In this document: positions 1-11,812 of the stretch, piece by piece
Position numbering within the stretch: position 1 is the stretch's first letter
How the letters are laid out: every line of letters starts with the position of its first letter
Source of the DNA: Schistocephalus solidus
Lineage: Eukaryota; Platyhelminthes; Cestoda; Diphyllobothriidea; Diphyllobothriidae
NCBI GenBank assembly: GCA_017591395.1
Contig: WEDG01000740.1
Span: 61,452 to 125,451 of the forward strand
Reading direction: 5' to 3'
DNA length: 64,000 bases
Made by a program: the position numbers and the translations under genes
The notes under the pieces: generated by a model
Database searches by the model: none
The model's input: only the letters and a program-made list of their open reading frames with translations
Told to the model about the DNA's origin: nothing

Positions 1-689
1 AGCACGTAATTTATAGCCAATATAAATAATAAAACGACCTTTTTTCTGTTACAAAATAAAATTAATAGATACATATGTATTTATTTAAGACAATATTGCA
101 GATATAAGTGCACGTTTAGCAATGTGTGAGGTTTTTTCACTATTGGCATTTTTGAACTTTTTAAAAGATATGAAAATTATCAGGTATCATTTACTTTTAA
201 AATCCTAATTGACACAGTTGCTGAATTAAAAAGTTTTTGCAATGTCGGACCAGTAAAGCTGAATTAATAGACATGGCCAAACTTCAACCTTATAGCAGAA
301 ATCGGCAATCAATAAAAATGCATGCGAAGGACGTCTGCGATCATCGTTTTGCTTTACAATGTAAGAGTCACTTTAAACTTTTCGAATCCTAATATTTATA
401 TTCTAATTATCTGCTTACCGAGCACGGACAAACGCTCACTTTTTCTGGTGATCATTCAGATTGAGATACAGTGACCCATAAAAAGAACTGCTTACAGAAA
501 AGACGAGATGACGTTTTTTACTGGGAAGTCTACTAAAATTAGGTTGAACTACCACTCATCGTGTGTCATAATCCCAAGATGTGTAAGATACGACATGATG
601 CTATACGTTCAAATTTGCATTGTTTGTCGCGTAAAATAACCGCACTTACAAAAATCATAAGTATTGTGTAGGTTTCATTTAAACTACGA

Positions 690-1015
690 AGGCTTGTGCG
701 AACCTGCTACGATAATTCAATTGTTCGACCGTCGATTTTGACGTGGTCCAACGTACGATCATATACAACAGTGCAGGTTCAATTATTTACATGTGATTTA
801 GTTGAAAATGGTAGAATGCTTGCTCTGCATCTTCAGCACTATCTGCTCCTCCCCAAAATCTGCCTTGTTAGAAGACAGAGTCAAGTAGACCGGAAATGGA
901 AGACGGTGCATGTGGCTGGGGCCAGAAGAGCCCCTATGACCTAGCCACCCCTAAACGTGCCACCACACTTCCATCATGATGGTCCAACGCATGAACCACA
1001 TGACCCGTTTAGATT
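690..1015 (+). repeat. GC-rich dispersed repeat, copy nested in L-repeat A
   Basis: It shares blocks with copies near 4030, 43150 and, in reverse, 11560 and 35010. These include gtgatttagtt, gaagacagagtcaag and ccaccacacttccatc-like strings. The A, B and C copies sit at the same place inside the L-repeat, so the insertion predates the spread of that unit. Compared with the copy at 35010-35397 it looks strongly decayed. The 82-codon frame at 696-944 is not conserved in the other copies, so I read it as chance. The element class is unknown. Confidence 0.7.
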
Positions 1016-1155
1016 GCACATATGGCAAGGAATGCTTTTAAGATCCAGGAAATAATCGCAATGAATTCTTATATAATTCCTCTCAAACGAACACGATTGA
1101 AACGTACTTGTGTACTCGATTACCAGGGTTACAGTAGAAGGCAGCCTATAACATG

Positions 1156-1173
1156 ATATATATATATATATAT
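1156..1173. repeat. TA microsatellite
   Basis: A run of alternating TA lies directly before the conserved string gaatcgcgatgcc. The same position carries a TA tract in L-repeat copies C (43602) and G (18672, expanded) and is nearly lost in copy B (about 4471). Confidence 0.9.
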
Positions 1174-2245
1174 GAATCGCGATGCCAAAAACCTTACTTC
1201 TGACAGTGTAGTGCTGGTTCGTCTTACAATATACTTAATGTTTATGATGTTGCTTGTACCTAATTTGACAGGTGTGCAGATTAAAATCTGAAATGGCTCA
1301 TTTGGATCGACTGAAAAAAATTTTGAGAAAAGAACTTAAGATCCACCAAATTTAACATTGACCTTATCATTGTGAGCATGTGAAATACTTATGCTACTCA
1401 GTTTTTGTAGTGAGATTTAAATGTGCAAAGCAGTTTGAATGTGTTAGATGTAATGTCGTGCTGACAAGTAAGGGTTTATATTTTTGTTACCTGTCGCGCT
1501 TTCCGTGCTGAGAGCAGTAGGTTTTCACAACTTTTAATAAATATTGGAAAACAGGCACTGTCAAAAAATGTTTATTTCTGATTAAAACCAGAATTGGTTA
1601 TGTGAATTTCGTTTAAATCATTATGCTGAACTAAACAAACTATAAGATGGCCAGTTTATCTGAAGAGTTATTACTAAATTAATTTAGGATGACCGTTAAA
1701 AAGCTTATTATCTATTCCTCTGAGTGCACCTGCTTAAACCAAGATAAGCCACGTCCTAGACTCAAACCACTTAATTAGTAAAATGGCCATGATATGACCC
1801 ATTGACCTGTCGAGCACGTATTATGGACAGTTGGTTAAATGACTGGGTCATCGTTTTCATATTACAGACTCTATATTTTGCTTTTCTAAATATCTGCTAG
1901 ACGAGCAATTTCAATGGTCCTAACTGTAATTGAGATGCAATTAATATAAAACAAATTGCTTGCCAAAATGATGAGATATGTTTTATATTGGCATGTTTTG
2001 TGTAAATGCGTTTGAATTATCGCTTATCATAGGACAAAATAACAATGAGTGGTTAAAACCGCGACCAAAAATTACTTGCGTATTAAACTGTAAGGTAAAC
2101 TCCCATGGTTAAATGAATTTATAAAAAAATGCAAAGCTTGAGAATATGAGAAGTCGTTTGGTGATGCTTAGATAGCACTTTGTGATTTTTAGAATTTGGA
2201 GATTTTTTTTCAATCCATTGGTTGTATTTTCTATTAATTAACGCC

Positions 2246-2578
2246 GGAAATGGCCATTCTTCTCTCCCTTGTCTTTGTCGGTTATTTAATTCTGCCTATA
2301 TCCTTCGCTGCCTAACGGCTGCGGCCGGGGTTTGAGAGTTAGCCGAGAAGCACAATGGACGAGTGATACCTGTAACCGATCGGTGAGTGCCAAACTACCA
2401 TTGTTATTATTACCGATCAAAACCGGCAAGACAACGAGCTCGTGGCGCAGTAAGTAGAGCGTTGGACATCTTCCCAAAAAGGTCGCGAGTTCGAGCTTCG
2501 GGCGCCAATGTGCTTGGGGTTGCGTATGGCTAGTTAATGTCGTCTTATAAGCCTGAAATGCCCATTCCAATCTCCCTT
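2246..2578 (+). repeat. Single tRNA-like repeat monomer (308 bp plus overlap)
   Basis: This is the same family as the large array at 27690-34110. An A-box-like string tggcgcag lies at 2443-2450 and a B-box-like string agttcgagctt at 2488-2498, arranged as in a tRNA(Arg, TCT)-like head. The string gaaatgsccatt plus a tctccctt-like tail occurs at both ends, at 2247 and 2555, 308 bp apart. The copy is therefore about 1.08 monomers long with a roughly 30-bp terminal overlap. It sits exactly at the junction of L-repeat copies A and B. The tRNA assignment is inference from the boxes. It is not a functional tRNA gene because acceptor pairing is absent. Confidence 0.85.
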
Positions 2579-5500
2579 TTCACTCTCCGCTATGTTAACA
2601 TATCTTGGTGTTTTAACTGCCATTCATCAGGATTTCATGTGGCTGAAGATAAATTGCAAAAATTAAATGGGTTTTCTAAAATCAAGCCCTTTTTGATAAG
2701 ATCACTAAGCAACCCATCAACGAAAATAAATGACCGATTTTAAGCTTTTTCTGAAATTTAAATGCAGAATCTGCCAAGAAAAGTAGTATTATAACAGTCC
2801 CTTTAGTTTTTTTGGTAAACATCGGCCCTTTGTGATTGTTACATGACCTCCGTGATACATCTACTCACAGCGTATAAAAGAAACGTACGGTCTGCTGGAT
2901 GAAAGATGTTTCAATAATCCATTCTTATCTGAGATGATCAATAGTAGCTCATTCAATTCCCATATGGGTTGGAGCCGTTATATTAATGATTTATAGGAAA
3001 GGTGATTTCTTATGAGCATTTGCAAAATTATATTTGGCGATCATTACAATGAGCCTACAATCGGTCCTTTTATGGTTCAACTGGATGCTGATTGCTTGAA
3101 ATGACTAAAAATCATACTAGACTTTGTTTACTGAAATCAGGGCCCTACCATCTAATTGTATAAAAACCACAGTGCGTTTTATTGCAAGTTATTATTTAGT
3201 GCGTACTCCAAGATTGCAAATAAAATAACGCAGCTTATTACCAAGGGGATAAAAATGGTTGTTTAATTAACCAGCTGATTTCCATTGTGACAGTTTATGG
3301 AGATAAATATTATGATACCAGTATCATTAAGCAAAATAAGCACGTTATTTATAGCCACTTTTACTAAACATAACGTTCATCATATGAGCAGAACGTTCAA
3401 AAAATTAGAGGTAAATATGCAGTTATTAAAGACGTTCTTTAAGATATAAGTGCACATTTTGCAATGATTGATGTCTGTTGGCGATAAGAAGTTTGGCACT
3501 TTATAACGTTTATGCAAATTATAAGGTATAATTCACTTTTTTAATTCTTATTAGTACAGATGCTTAATACAAAAATTTAAAATGTCAGACCACTAAAGCT
3601 GAATTTAAAGACATGGCCAAAATGCAATCTTCTAACAAAGTGTATAGTTATTAAAAGCAGAAGTCGGCATTCAATAAACATGCATACGACTTTTACACTT
3701 TTCGACTTCATATTTTCTTATTCTAATTATATGTTTACCGAGCACGGACAAACGCTCACTTGAACTGGTGTTAATTAAGATTGAGATGCAGTGACCCATG
3801 TCAGAAAATGCTAACCGAAATTTGAGATGACGTTCATACTGGGCAGGCTACTTAAATTGGGTTGAAATATCGCTCATCATGTGACATAATCACATTATAT
3901 GTTAGATACGACATGATGCCAGACGTTTGAAGTGTGCATTTTTGGTCTCCTTAAATAATTGCGCTCAAAAATGTCATAAGTTTTATGTAGGTATAATTTA
4001 AACAACGAAGGCTTCTGTGAACCCCTAAAGGGCCACAATAATTCGATTGTTCGACATTCAATTTTGACGTGGTCCAACGTACGATCACATAAAAAGTGCA
4101 GGTTCAATTATTTACGTGTGATTTAGTTAAAAGTTTTTGTATACGTGCTCTGAATCTTCCGCACAATCTGCTCCTTCACCACTAATGCCTTGTAAGAAGA
4201 CAGGGTCAAGAAGATCGGAAATAGAATAGGGGGCATAAGGCTGGGGTGAACAGGGGTCTTATGACCTAGCGGTCCCTAAGCATGCAACCACACTTCCATC
4301 ATGATGGTCCAACAAATAAACAACATGCCTCGTTTAGGGGGAACATATGGCAGCTAATGCTTGTATGACCCAGAAAATATTGCCAACGAATTATAGTATT
4401 ATGCCCCCCAAACGAAAACCATTGGGTACTAATTTACCGGAGTTTCAGTAGAAAGCAGCCTAAAAGATGAGATATTTATGAATCGCGATACCCAAACTCT
4501 ACTTTCTGACAGCGTAGTGCTGGTTCCTCTAGCAATATAATTACGTTTATGATAATGCACGTACCCATAGGTGTATGCCTTTATATATGTTGACAGGTGT
4601 GCCGTTTTAAATGTGAATTGGTTCATTTGGATCGACTGAGAAACAATTTGTTCGAATAGAACTTTAAATCCACTGAAATAAACATTTACCTAATCATTCT
4701 GAGAATGTGAAATACTAATGCTTAGCTGTTTTTCTGTGAGATTTTACCAATAATCAAAATGACAGAATTAAAAATAAACCCATCAACCTCATTATATGTG
4801 CAAAAAAGCTTGTAAATGTTAAATGTAATGTCATGCTGATAAGTTAGGTTTATATGTTTGTTACCTTTCCCGCTTTCAGTGCTGAGAGCAGTAGGTTTTC
4901 GCAATATTTAAGCAATTTAGGACAGCTGGCCCTGCCAAAAGCTGTTCATTATTGAACCAAACCAGAATTGGTTATGTAAAATTGCGTTCGGATCATAAGG
5001 CTTACCTTAACGAACAATATAACAGCCAGCGTACCTGAAGAGTTAATTCAGGATAACTATTTAAAAGCTTCTGCTTAATCAAAGATAAGCAACGTGCTTG
5101 ACACAGACCACTCAAACATTTAAATGGTCATGATATGACCCATTGACATGTTGAGCACGTATTATGGACAGTAGGTTAAATGACTAGTGCATCGTTTTTC
5201 TATTACCAACTTCATATTTTGCTATTCTAAATATTTGCAAGGCGAGCACTTTCAATGGTCTTAATTGGAATTCAGATGCAATGAAAATAAAAGAAATGGC
5301 TTACTTAAATGTTTAGATGAGATTTCTATTGGAACATGCTGCGTAAATCGATTTGAATTATCGCTCATCATGTGACAAAATCCCATTTGTGGTTTAGAGC
5401 GCCACCAAAAATATCTTGCTTATTTAACTGTTAGGTAAATCGGAATAGTTAAATAAATTTTAAAATATGGCGAAGCTTGAGAATATGCGAAGTGCTTTGA

Positions 5501-8500
5501 TGATGCGTCGATAGAACCTTGTGATTTTGACATGAGTACAACAAATATTTTCAGCTCACAGTAACCTTTTTACTGGGCATTCCAATACACCTTGTGTCTA
5601 ACATTATTTGTTAAATGTTATTGTTAGATTTTTTAAAACCATTGATTGTATATTCCATGAGTAAGACGCGTATTTACAGCTCACATTTACCTTCTTACTT
5701 GGCATTGCAATACACCAAGTGCCTTAATGTATTGTTAAATTGAAACCAAGCATTCATTATAGACAGCCTTCACAATACTCACGGTACTTTAGCGCCGTAA
5801 GTCAGTAAAAATTCAGGCAATGATTGCGTTGCTGCATGTCTTTCCGAAATAATCAGCTAATTTGCGGGTCCCCATGTGCTTATTTTAAACTCTGTTAATT
5901 TAAAGCCTCGTATACTAAAACAATGATATTTATCTCAAAAACATATTCATTTGGCAGGCAACGTTAACTGAAAACCCTGTTTAATTTGTTAAGATAATTT
6001 ATAAAAAAACATTTGGAGGTGCATATGCATGAATTACATATAATATTTGAGCTTAAAGGGAATATTTTTCGAATTGAGATGTTTCGTTAAAACAACGTTA
6101 CATATAGGTTTATTATCGGCTGTCATTTACCTTGAAAATAATGAATGAATGATGTGACTTCTACAGTATAAAACCTTATCACAAAAGTGAATGTAAATCA
6201 AGAGCGAACATTTTAGATTTATAGAAATCTAAGCAAACAATCTCTGCATATATTGTCTCACTTACAAGTTACTGGCACTTTGTTTATATTATTGCCTCCA
6301 TATATTGTTATTCCTACAATCTCTTTTCAACGAGCACTGACATACAATTACAATATATTGTCTTATTTATGATTGCCATTTAGTCACCCATATAAGAAAC
6401 TGAATAAATTATAAGATTGGTATTCTACTGTGACGGGCTTTTTAAATCGGATTTGATTATTGATTGATCATCAACGCCAAATTAAACGACTAGATTCATG
6501 TAAACAGTGCAGCCTTTTCTAAAAAAGCGTTCATTTTAATAATTCGCAAAGCCTGAGAATGGGAGTGCTCGTTTTTCGATAATTAGATTATGCGTTTGAT
6601 CTTCAAGTTTAGATGTTGCTCACATATAAAGGTGGTTTATTCTTTAACTAACATGCGTGTTTTGTGTTGAAAACTTCTCTATTAAAAGGCTTTTCAAAAA
6701 TACAAAGTGTCTCATATGAATTGTCTTCTTGAGTCAGATATTTAACTTCAGCCACACTTTTACGACGCCAAAGGTACTTTGGCACACGGAACCATCGCAA
6801 TTACGGAAAATATTTGTGTTGCAGCATACATTTGCAAAATAGTCTGCTAACTAAAGAGGCCCTCTGCGCTTTCTTTAACTGCTTTCATCTTAAGCTCTTA
6901 ATACTCAGAAATCAATTTTATTTGAGAGGGATACCTCTTTTGGAATATAAAAAACTATACCGAATGCACAACAATACCGTTGTTTCGAAAATAAAATTAA
7001 AAGATGTCTCCAGAATTTACGCATGTGAACGGTTATCAAGACATATGAACCAGTAAACAACGCTTAATTCATTAAAAGGAAGGCAAGTAAGCTGATCATG
7101 TTTTACCGCAGAAACCTGTCCAATGCCAAATTAAATTCGACACTTGAGTCGAAGGTTCAACATATGAAATCCACAATTTGTCATTTCTGCGTTGTATTGA
7201 TCAAGTATTGTGTAACTCTGATCCGTTTTACACAACTTTATACCTACTTCTTAGGCCTATGTTCGATTGACATCTTAATGTGCATTTTGTCCTCTAAAAA
7301 TTCGAGTTACATATTTTTTCAGAAATAAATAAGTCTCTTCTTAAAAACGATTAAATTTGAATGCGTTTAATTCAATACTGCAATTAAGATGTAGCTTAGG
7401 TTTATCAAGGGACACATGGCCGACCTAAACTACACTTTCTGTGCCTGAAAGCTAGCGTGTCACAAATAAGAATTCATCCTGAGCCGAAATTGCAGGTCAG
7501 AATACAGAATAATGAAAACATTTGAGCTAATGCATTCTATCATCACATTTTTTTAAAATGTACTTTTATCCAGCAATTCGTTAACTCGACACTGTGAATA
7601 CTCAATATTTGTTAAGTTTTTACTTAATATTTTGGTTTTCATTTAAGGAGTCTTAAGTCCTTTAATCCTTGTTATGGTTTATACCTTATCATTTTAATTG
7701 TCACATACCAGCCTTTGCATATTAAAAACAGCTTTAAACAGATAAAAAAACACTCCTATGCAAAGTTAAAACAAAGGACAATATTAAAAAGTAATATTAA
7801 TTCATTTTACGCACATGGACGTTTTCACTTGTTTTTGAAACAGTTATGTGTTTTTTCTTTGCTCGTCAACCTAATTACGAGAGTACTTCGCGTTTTGGTT
7901 TGTCTTCTAATAACCCAGGGCAAACAAATACACTTTAAACAACCAAACTTTTAAATTTCGACTCTAAAATACCTAGCAGGTTTAAGGGCATCGTCTCATC
8001 TTCAATGTTATTTTAATGTTTTGAATTCTTGAAATGTGGTGTTGAGTTCTGTAATTAAACAGCTATCCATCGATTCTTTAACTTTTGAGCAAGGAAGCGT
8101 AGAGCAATATTGTAATGAAATTGTATACGTGTGCCGTATTATGATATATTCAAATACAAACGAACAACGAACAAATTGCCTAGTTGAACATATGAGTCCC
8201 TTTTTAAATGACAACATGGCCATTTAAACAGTACTTTACAAATCGAACTGTGTATTCTCATTTGCAGTGACAAAAGCTTAAAACTTAACCTTTTTCTCAA
8301 TTTTCCTTGATCATTAAGCAGTTACTTGCATAACTGTATTCGTACTTGCAATAATTTCGTAGGCGTATTAGTTTATATAGTTTCCTATCTTCAGATGCTT
8401 AGGAAAAGTAGTAATATAATCGCATTCAACTTACAGTTATACAGTAAGCACCAGTACCCACGATGCAGTCATACAAACTGTTGCTTTAATAATTGCATAT

Positions 8501-9022
8501 GACTACAAAATGGACAATTTCGTGACATATAATGCAGAAAGCATTGCACCAAACACTATATAGGCACCTGTTTCCACACTGTACCTCTAACGTTCAAATA
8601 AAAAAATTAAAAACATAAAACCTTAGTTAAACGCTTATTATGTGTTTAACTGTAATACTAACCTTGACCTCCATCGCTGTGGAAAGAAGAGCGAAGACAT
8701 TGGTACTACGTTACGTTGGTATTACATTACATGTTCCACTGTCATACCCTTCTTTTCATTGACAGCATGTTTCAAGCAAATTCGTCAAACTTTTTAACTA
8801 CCCAAATCCTTCCATTTTAATTATTAGTTATCAGTCAAAGTATAAAAATTGTATTTTCCAAATGTACGAACCCGCAATCTTTGAACACAAAAAATGTATA
8901 TAAGAATGGTATTTTCCGGCGACTTCGTTATCACCCGCTAGGCATAACTATTATTAATTTTATTATCAAATGGGCCTGAACATGCGAACCGGCATTTACA
9001 AATTAAATTAATAAACGTAATT
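2579..9022 (+). repeat. L-repeat copy B (about 6.4 kb, non-coding)
   Basis: It is collinear with copy C over its whole length. cgtacggtctgctggatga is at 2884 here and 42022 in C, and tcaaatgggcct is at 8966 here and 48022 in C. The offsets are 39138 and 39056, so only about 80 bp of net indel has accumulated over 6 kb. The copy starts at the tRNA-like monomer and ends where the non-LTR retrotransposon begins. Short frames such as those at 6814-7056, 7098-7328 and 7715-7954 are not kept in copy C, so they are not genes. I do not recognise the element class. No terminal repeats, RT or transposase were seen. Confidence 0.85.
4030..4345 (+). repeat. GC-rich dispersed repeat, copy nested in L-repeat B
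   Basis: It occupies the same position within the unit as the copies at 690 and 43150, and shares gtgatttagtt, the gacagggtcaag block and the ccacacttccatcatg block. It is decayed, with many C-to-T and G-to-A type differences from the 35010-35397 copy. Confidence 0.65.
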
Positions 9023-10800
9023 ATGGACTACACAAAGCCTACATGGACAATCGGACTGACGCCACCAAAGAAACCTTCTTCAGATGCCGCTACCATGTAC
9101 AGAAATGGCTGAGGGATATGCAGAAAAACTGAATTGTTCGAAAGGCGGAGGTAATCTAGGTATATGTGGACCGCAATGAAATGAAAAACTTCGAAAAAGG
9201 CATCAAAGTCATCTTCGATACCTGTTTCAAGGGGGCCGCACTGATGCTCATATCTGAGGGCACATCACGGCTGACAGACATATCTTAAATTCTGAAGCGC
9301 TCATCAACCATCTCCGATACTACCGTTGACCGGCTCACTCAAGTGGACACGAAAAGTGGACACAATCTACTTCCTTTCCTACCAAAAACCATACGGGCCC
9401 TTGCAGCACATTTACAGATGTTAAGCACCGGGATCTGACGCAATCCCACCGGAAGTTTACAAACACGGCGGCCCGGCTGATTGCAGATCTCACAACACTC
9501 TACCAGGAGATGTGGAGCCAAGAGTAGACCATCGCACGTATCCTTCTCAATCGTCTGAACGGTAACCTTGCGCAGGGCCTGCTCCCGGAAAGTTAATGTA
9601 GCTTCCGGCGAGACTGCGGAAAAACTGACATAATATTTGCCTCTCGCCAGCTTCGAAAAAGGTGCCAGAAGATGCGAACCCACCTTAACCCTTCCTTCAT
9701 TGATCTCATGAAAACCTTTGACATCGCAACGACTTGTGGAAATTTATGCATAAATTCAGCTGTCCTGAGCAGTTAACGCACATGGGGCATTAGCTGCATG
9801 ATGAGATGACGACGCGCGTCACTAATAATTGGACGGTAACCGAAACATTTGCAGTGACCAGCAGATTAATGCAGGGCTGCAAATTGGTCCCCACCATGTT
9901 CAGTCTCATTTTCTTAACTATACTGCGGGACGACTACCTTTATGAGCAGCTTGGGATCCAAATCGCCTCCAGCACGGACGGAGACCCCTTCAATAGTAGG
10001 CGTATGCGAGCGTTAACACGTATGTATACGAATAAGTCCATATTTTGCTCGTAGCGGGCGACCACTCCCTTTACACCGTGACGGATCAGTACATGTAACG
10101 CTGCATAGAACTCTCTGCCGTAGGCTGCGCACATTTCGAAATAACAATTCGTTCAAAAAAAGTTATTTTCATGCACCAGCCGCCACACAGCGCGGAATAC
10201 AATGCCCCAAAAATAAATGTTAAAATGTGCTCAACCCATCTTTGGAAACCTTCAATTTTCCAGGAAGCACTTTTCGCGCAACATGAGAACCGTTGAAGAT
10301 CTCCAAAGCCAGTCAGGTCTTCAGCCGAGTGCAGAACTCCATTCGGATTCGCAACGGTATTTACCTAGAGACCAAATTAAGACTAATAAGGCCGCCGTAT
10401 TGACTACACTTCTTTAAGTAGCGGAGACCTTGTCCGTCTATTCGAACCAAGCCAGGAAGCTGAATCAATTCAATTTCAGCTGCCTCTGCAAAATACTGAA
10501 ACTGAGATGACAAGACAGGATCACGGACACGGAAGTCCTGGAGCGGTGTCAAATCCTCAGCATCCACGCTATGCTTACACAAAGACCACTGCAATGGATT
10601 TGCCACCTGACTAGAAAAGACCACCCAAACAAATTTTCTACGGAGAGTTCGCAAAGGGTGCTTTTCAACAGGGGAGGATTAAACGACGCTCTACGGACTT
10701 GGTGGAGACTTCCCTGAAACAACTACAGATGAAGCCGTTGACCTAGGAGTACGTTGCTCAGAAAAAACCGGTGTGGAAAAGATCCGTGAAAACTAGTTGA
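9023..10800 (+). pseudogene. Reverse transcriptase relic of LINE copy 1
   Basis: Translated in shifting + frames, the region gives successive family-like blocks. These are an IPPEVYKHGG-like block near 9442, TDIIFASRQLRKRC near 9628, a motif A block FIDLMKTFD near 9697-9720 with its first Asp kept, and a motif B block around QGCKLVPTMFSLIF in the frame 9806-10054. Motif C, normally FADD, reads VAGD at 10051-10062, so one catalytic aspartate is lost. That block is also frameshifted relative to motif B. Downstream, 10340-10800 contains stop-interrupted remnants of the usual C-terminal extension. The function in an intact element is copying element RNA into DNA at a nicked target. This copy is dead. 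Confidence 0.75.
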
Positions 10801-11127
10801 GCAACTTGAGAGGCTAACCGGATCGCATTCACCAAAACCAAATGACTGGCACGAAGGTCACCAGCGCCCCTGACCATCACAATCAATGTCCAGACCCTTC
10901 GAACATGTCCACGTTGGAAGTCTTTGAAAGCAATGAACCAACAATTTGACAGTTCCAACTTTAACTTCATATTTTGTCAATCCTCCTTCGGACATCCCAA
11001 CCTCACTTCTGTCATCAATTCCATTACTACCGCAAAAATATATACCACAAGAAATATTCATCAACTGTTACCCCCGCCACCGTAACTACGACCACTGCCA
11101 TCAACATTTTAACATCAAGTGATGAAG

Positions 11128-11300
11128 ACTCTCTCCTAAACTGTCCTTAATGCGACCGAGCATACACCTAACGCATAGGCTTTGTTGGTCGCTTGCGAAT
11201 CTTTCGAACAAAGATTTGTGAAACAGGGTCTAGAACCCCAACATACAGCCGAGCTAGCCACTCCACTGACCTTACTGTCCTCGCGCATTCCTTCATCGCA
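11128..11300 (+). pseudogene. C2H2 zinc-finger relic at the end of LINE copy 1
   Basis: In one + frame, 11142-11153 reads Cys-Pro-stop-Cys. It is followed by DRAYT, a stop, then RIGFVGRLRIFRT. This matches a C2H2 finger with the Cys pair kept, but both zinc-binding His positions changed (to Arg and Phe) and two internal stops. A spacer like that between paired fingers follows. In intact members the fingers would be expected to bind nucleic acid, which is inference from the domain type. It forms the 3' end of the retrotransposon. Confidence 0.6.
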
Positions 11301-11559
11301 TGTGCCTAATTGGTCTAATGCACATAACAGACAGTAGAATTCATCACAATGTCGTGAAAACAAATAGCTTATAAACATCCTTCGCTACAAGCATTTCTTC
11401 CGCAACTCTCATTACAACTACTGACGGGAACACATGGAGAGGGTGGACCGCCTAATATGTGTATTGTGTGCATTTGCTGACTGGCGGACTGCGAGTCAGG
11501 CTGCAATGGCCCCTTCTTTATGTAGTCTTATTAGCACTCCCACTCCGTAAGATCCGAGC

Positions 11560-11812
11560 AAGGTGTGGTAGTATGCTCAGGAGTGTCTTCGGCCACACCA
11601 GCCAACATCTCCGTCTCCCATTTTAGGTCTTCTTGCTCTTTCATGACACCGGGATTACGTGGGGAGGAATAGAGGGTGCGGTAGATGAATCAAAAGTATA
11701 ATATCACTTTCAACTAAATCACGTACAATTGATTGTTCCTGCAACGCCATTCCGTGGAGCATACCTTAAACCTCGTCAAAATTAACGGTCAAACTATCGA
11801 TGACAGGTTTTT
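11560..11812 (-). repeat. GC-rich dispersed repeat, reversed copy D
   Basis: On the minus strand it matches the 35010-35397 copy. Shared strings include gtgcggtagatg, aactaaatcacg and an end like acggtcaaactatcgatgac. The left part (11430-11560) is too diverged to place with confidence. It lies just beyond the 3' end of the LINE copy. Confidence 0.65.

Larger units (their letters stand above)
1..2245 (+). repeat. L-repeat copy A (partial, non-coding)
   Basis: This stretch is collinear with copy B downstream. The string around cacgt(a/t)atttatagcc lies at 3 here and at 3341 in B, and the string around gaatatg(a/c)ga lies at 2142 here and at 5481 in B. The offsets are 3338 and 3339, so there is almost no net indel over 2.1 kb. 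The copy is cut by the window start and stops abruptly where the tRNA-like monomer begins. It contains a nested GC-rich repeat (about 690-1015) and a short TA tract. I see no open reading frame shared with the other copies, so I treat it as non-coding repeat DNA of unknown class. Confidence 0.85.
9023..11400 (+). mobile_element. Non-LTR retrotransposon, 5'-truncated and decayed (LINE copy 1)
   Basis: The element begins abruptly after L-repeat B in the linker between endonuclease and reverse transcriptase. It continues through RT remnants and a C-terminal stretch to relics of C2H2 zinc fingers. The order RT then C-terminal zinc fingers is, from memory of the family, that of an abundant flatworm non-LTR element. 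No start codon, 5' region or endonuclease remains, which fits the usual 5' truncation during target-primed reverse transcription. A second, complementary piece of the same family lies at 50580-54540. Frameshifts and stops are frequent, so it cannot be active. No target-site duplication was identified. Confidence 0.8.

Noticed and set aside
6814..7328. Two neighbouring frames in L-repeat B as genes
   Set aside because: The matching part of copy C (about 45990-46530) has stops and frameshifts in both, and their composition is AT-driven.
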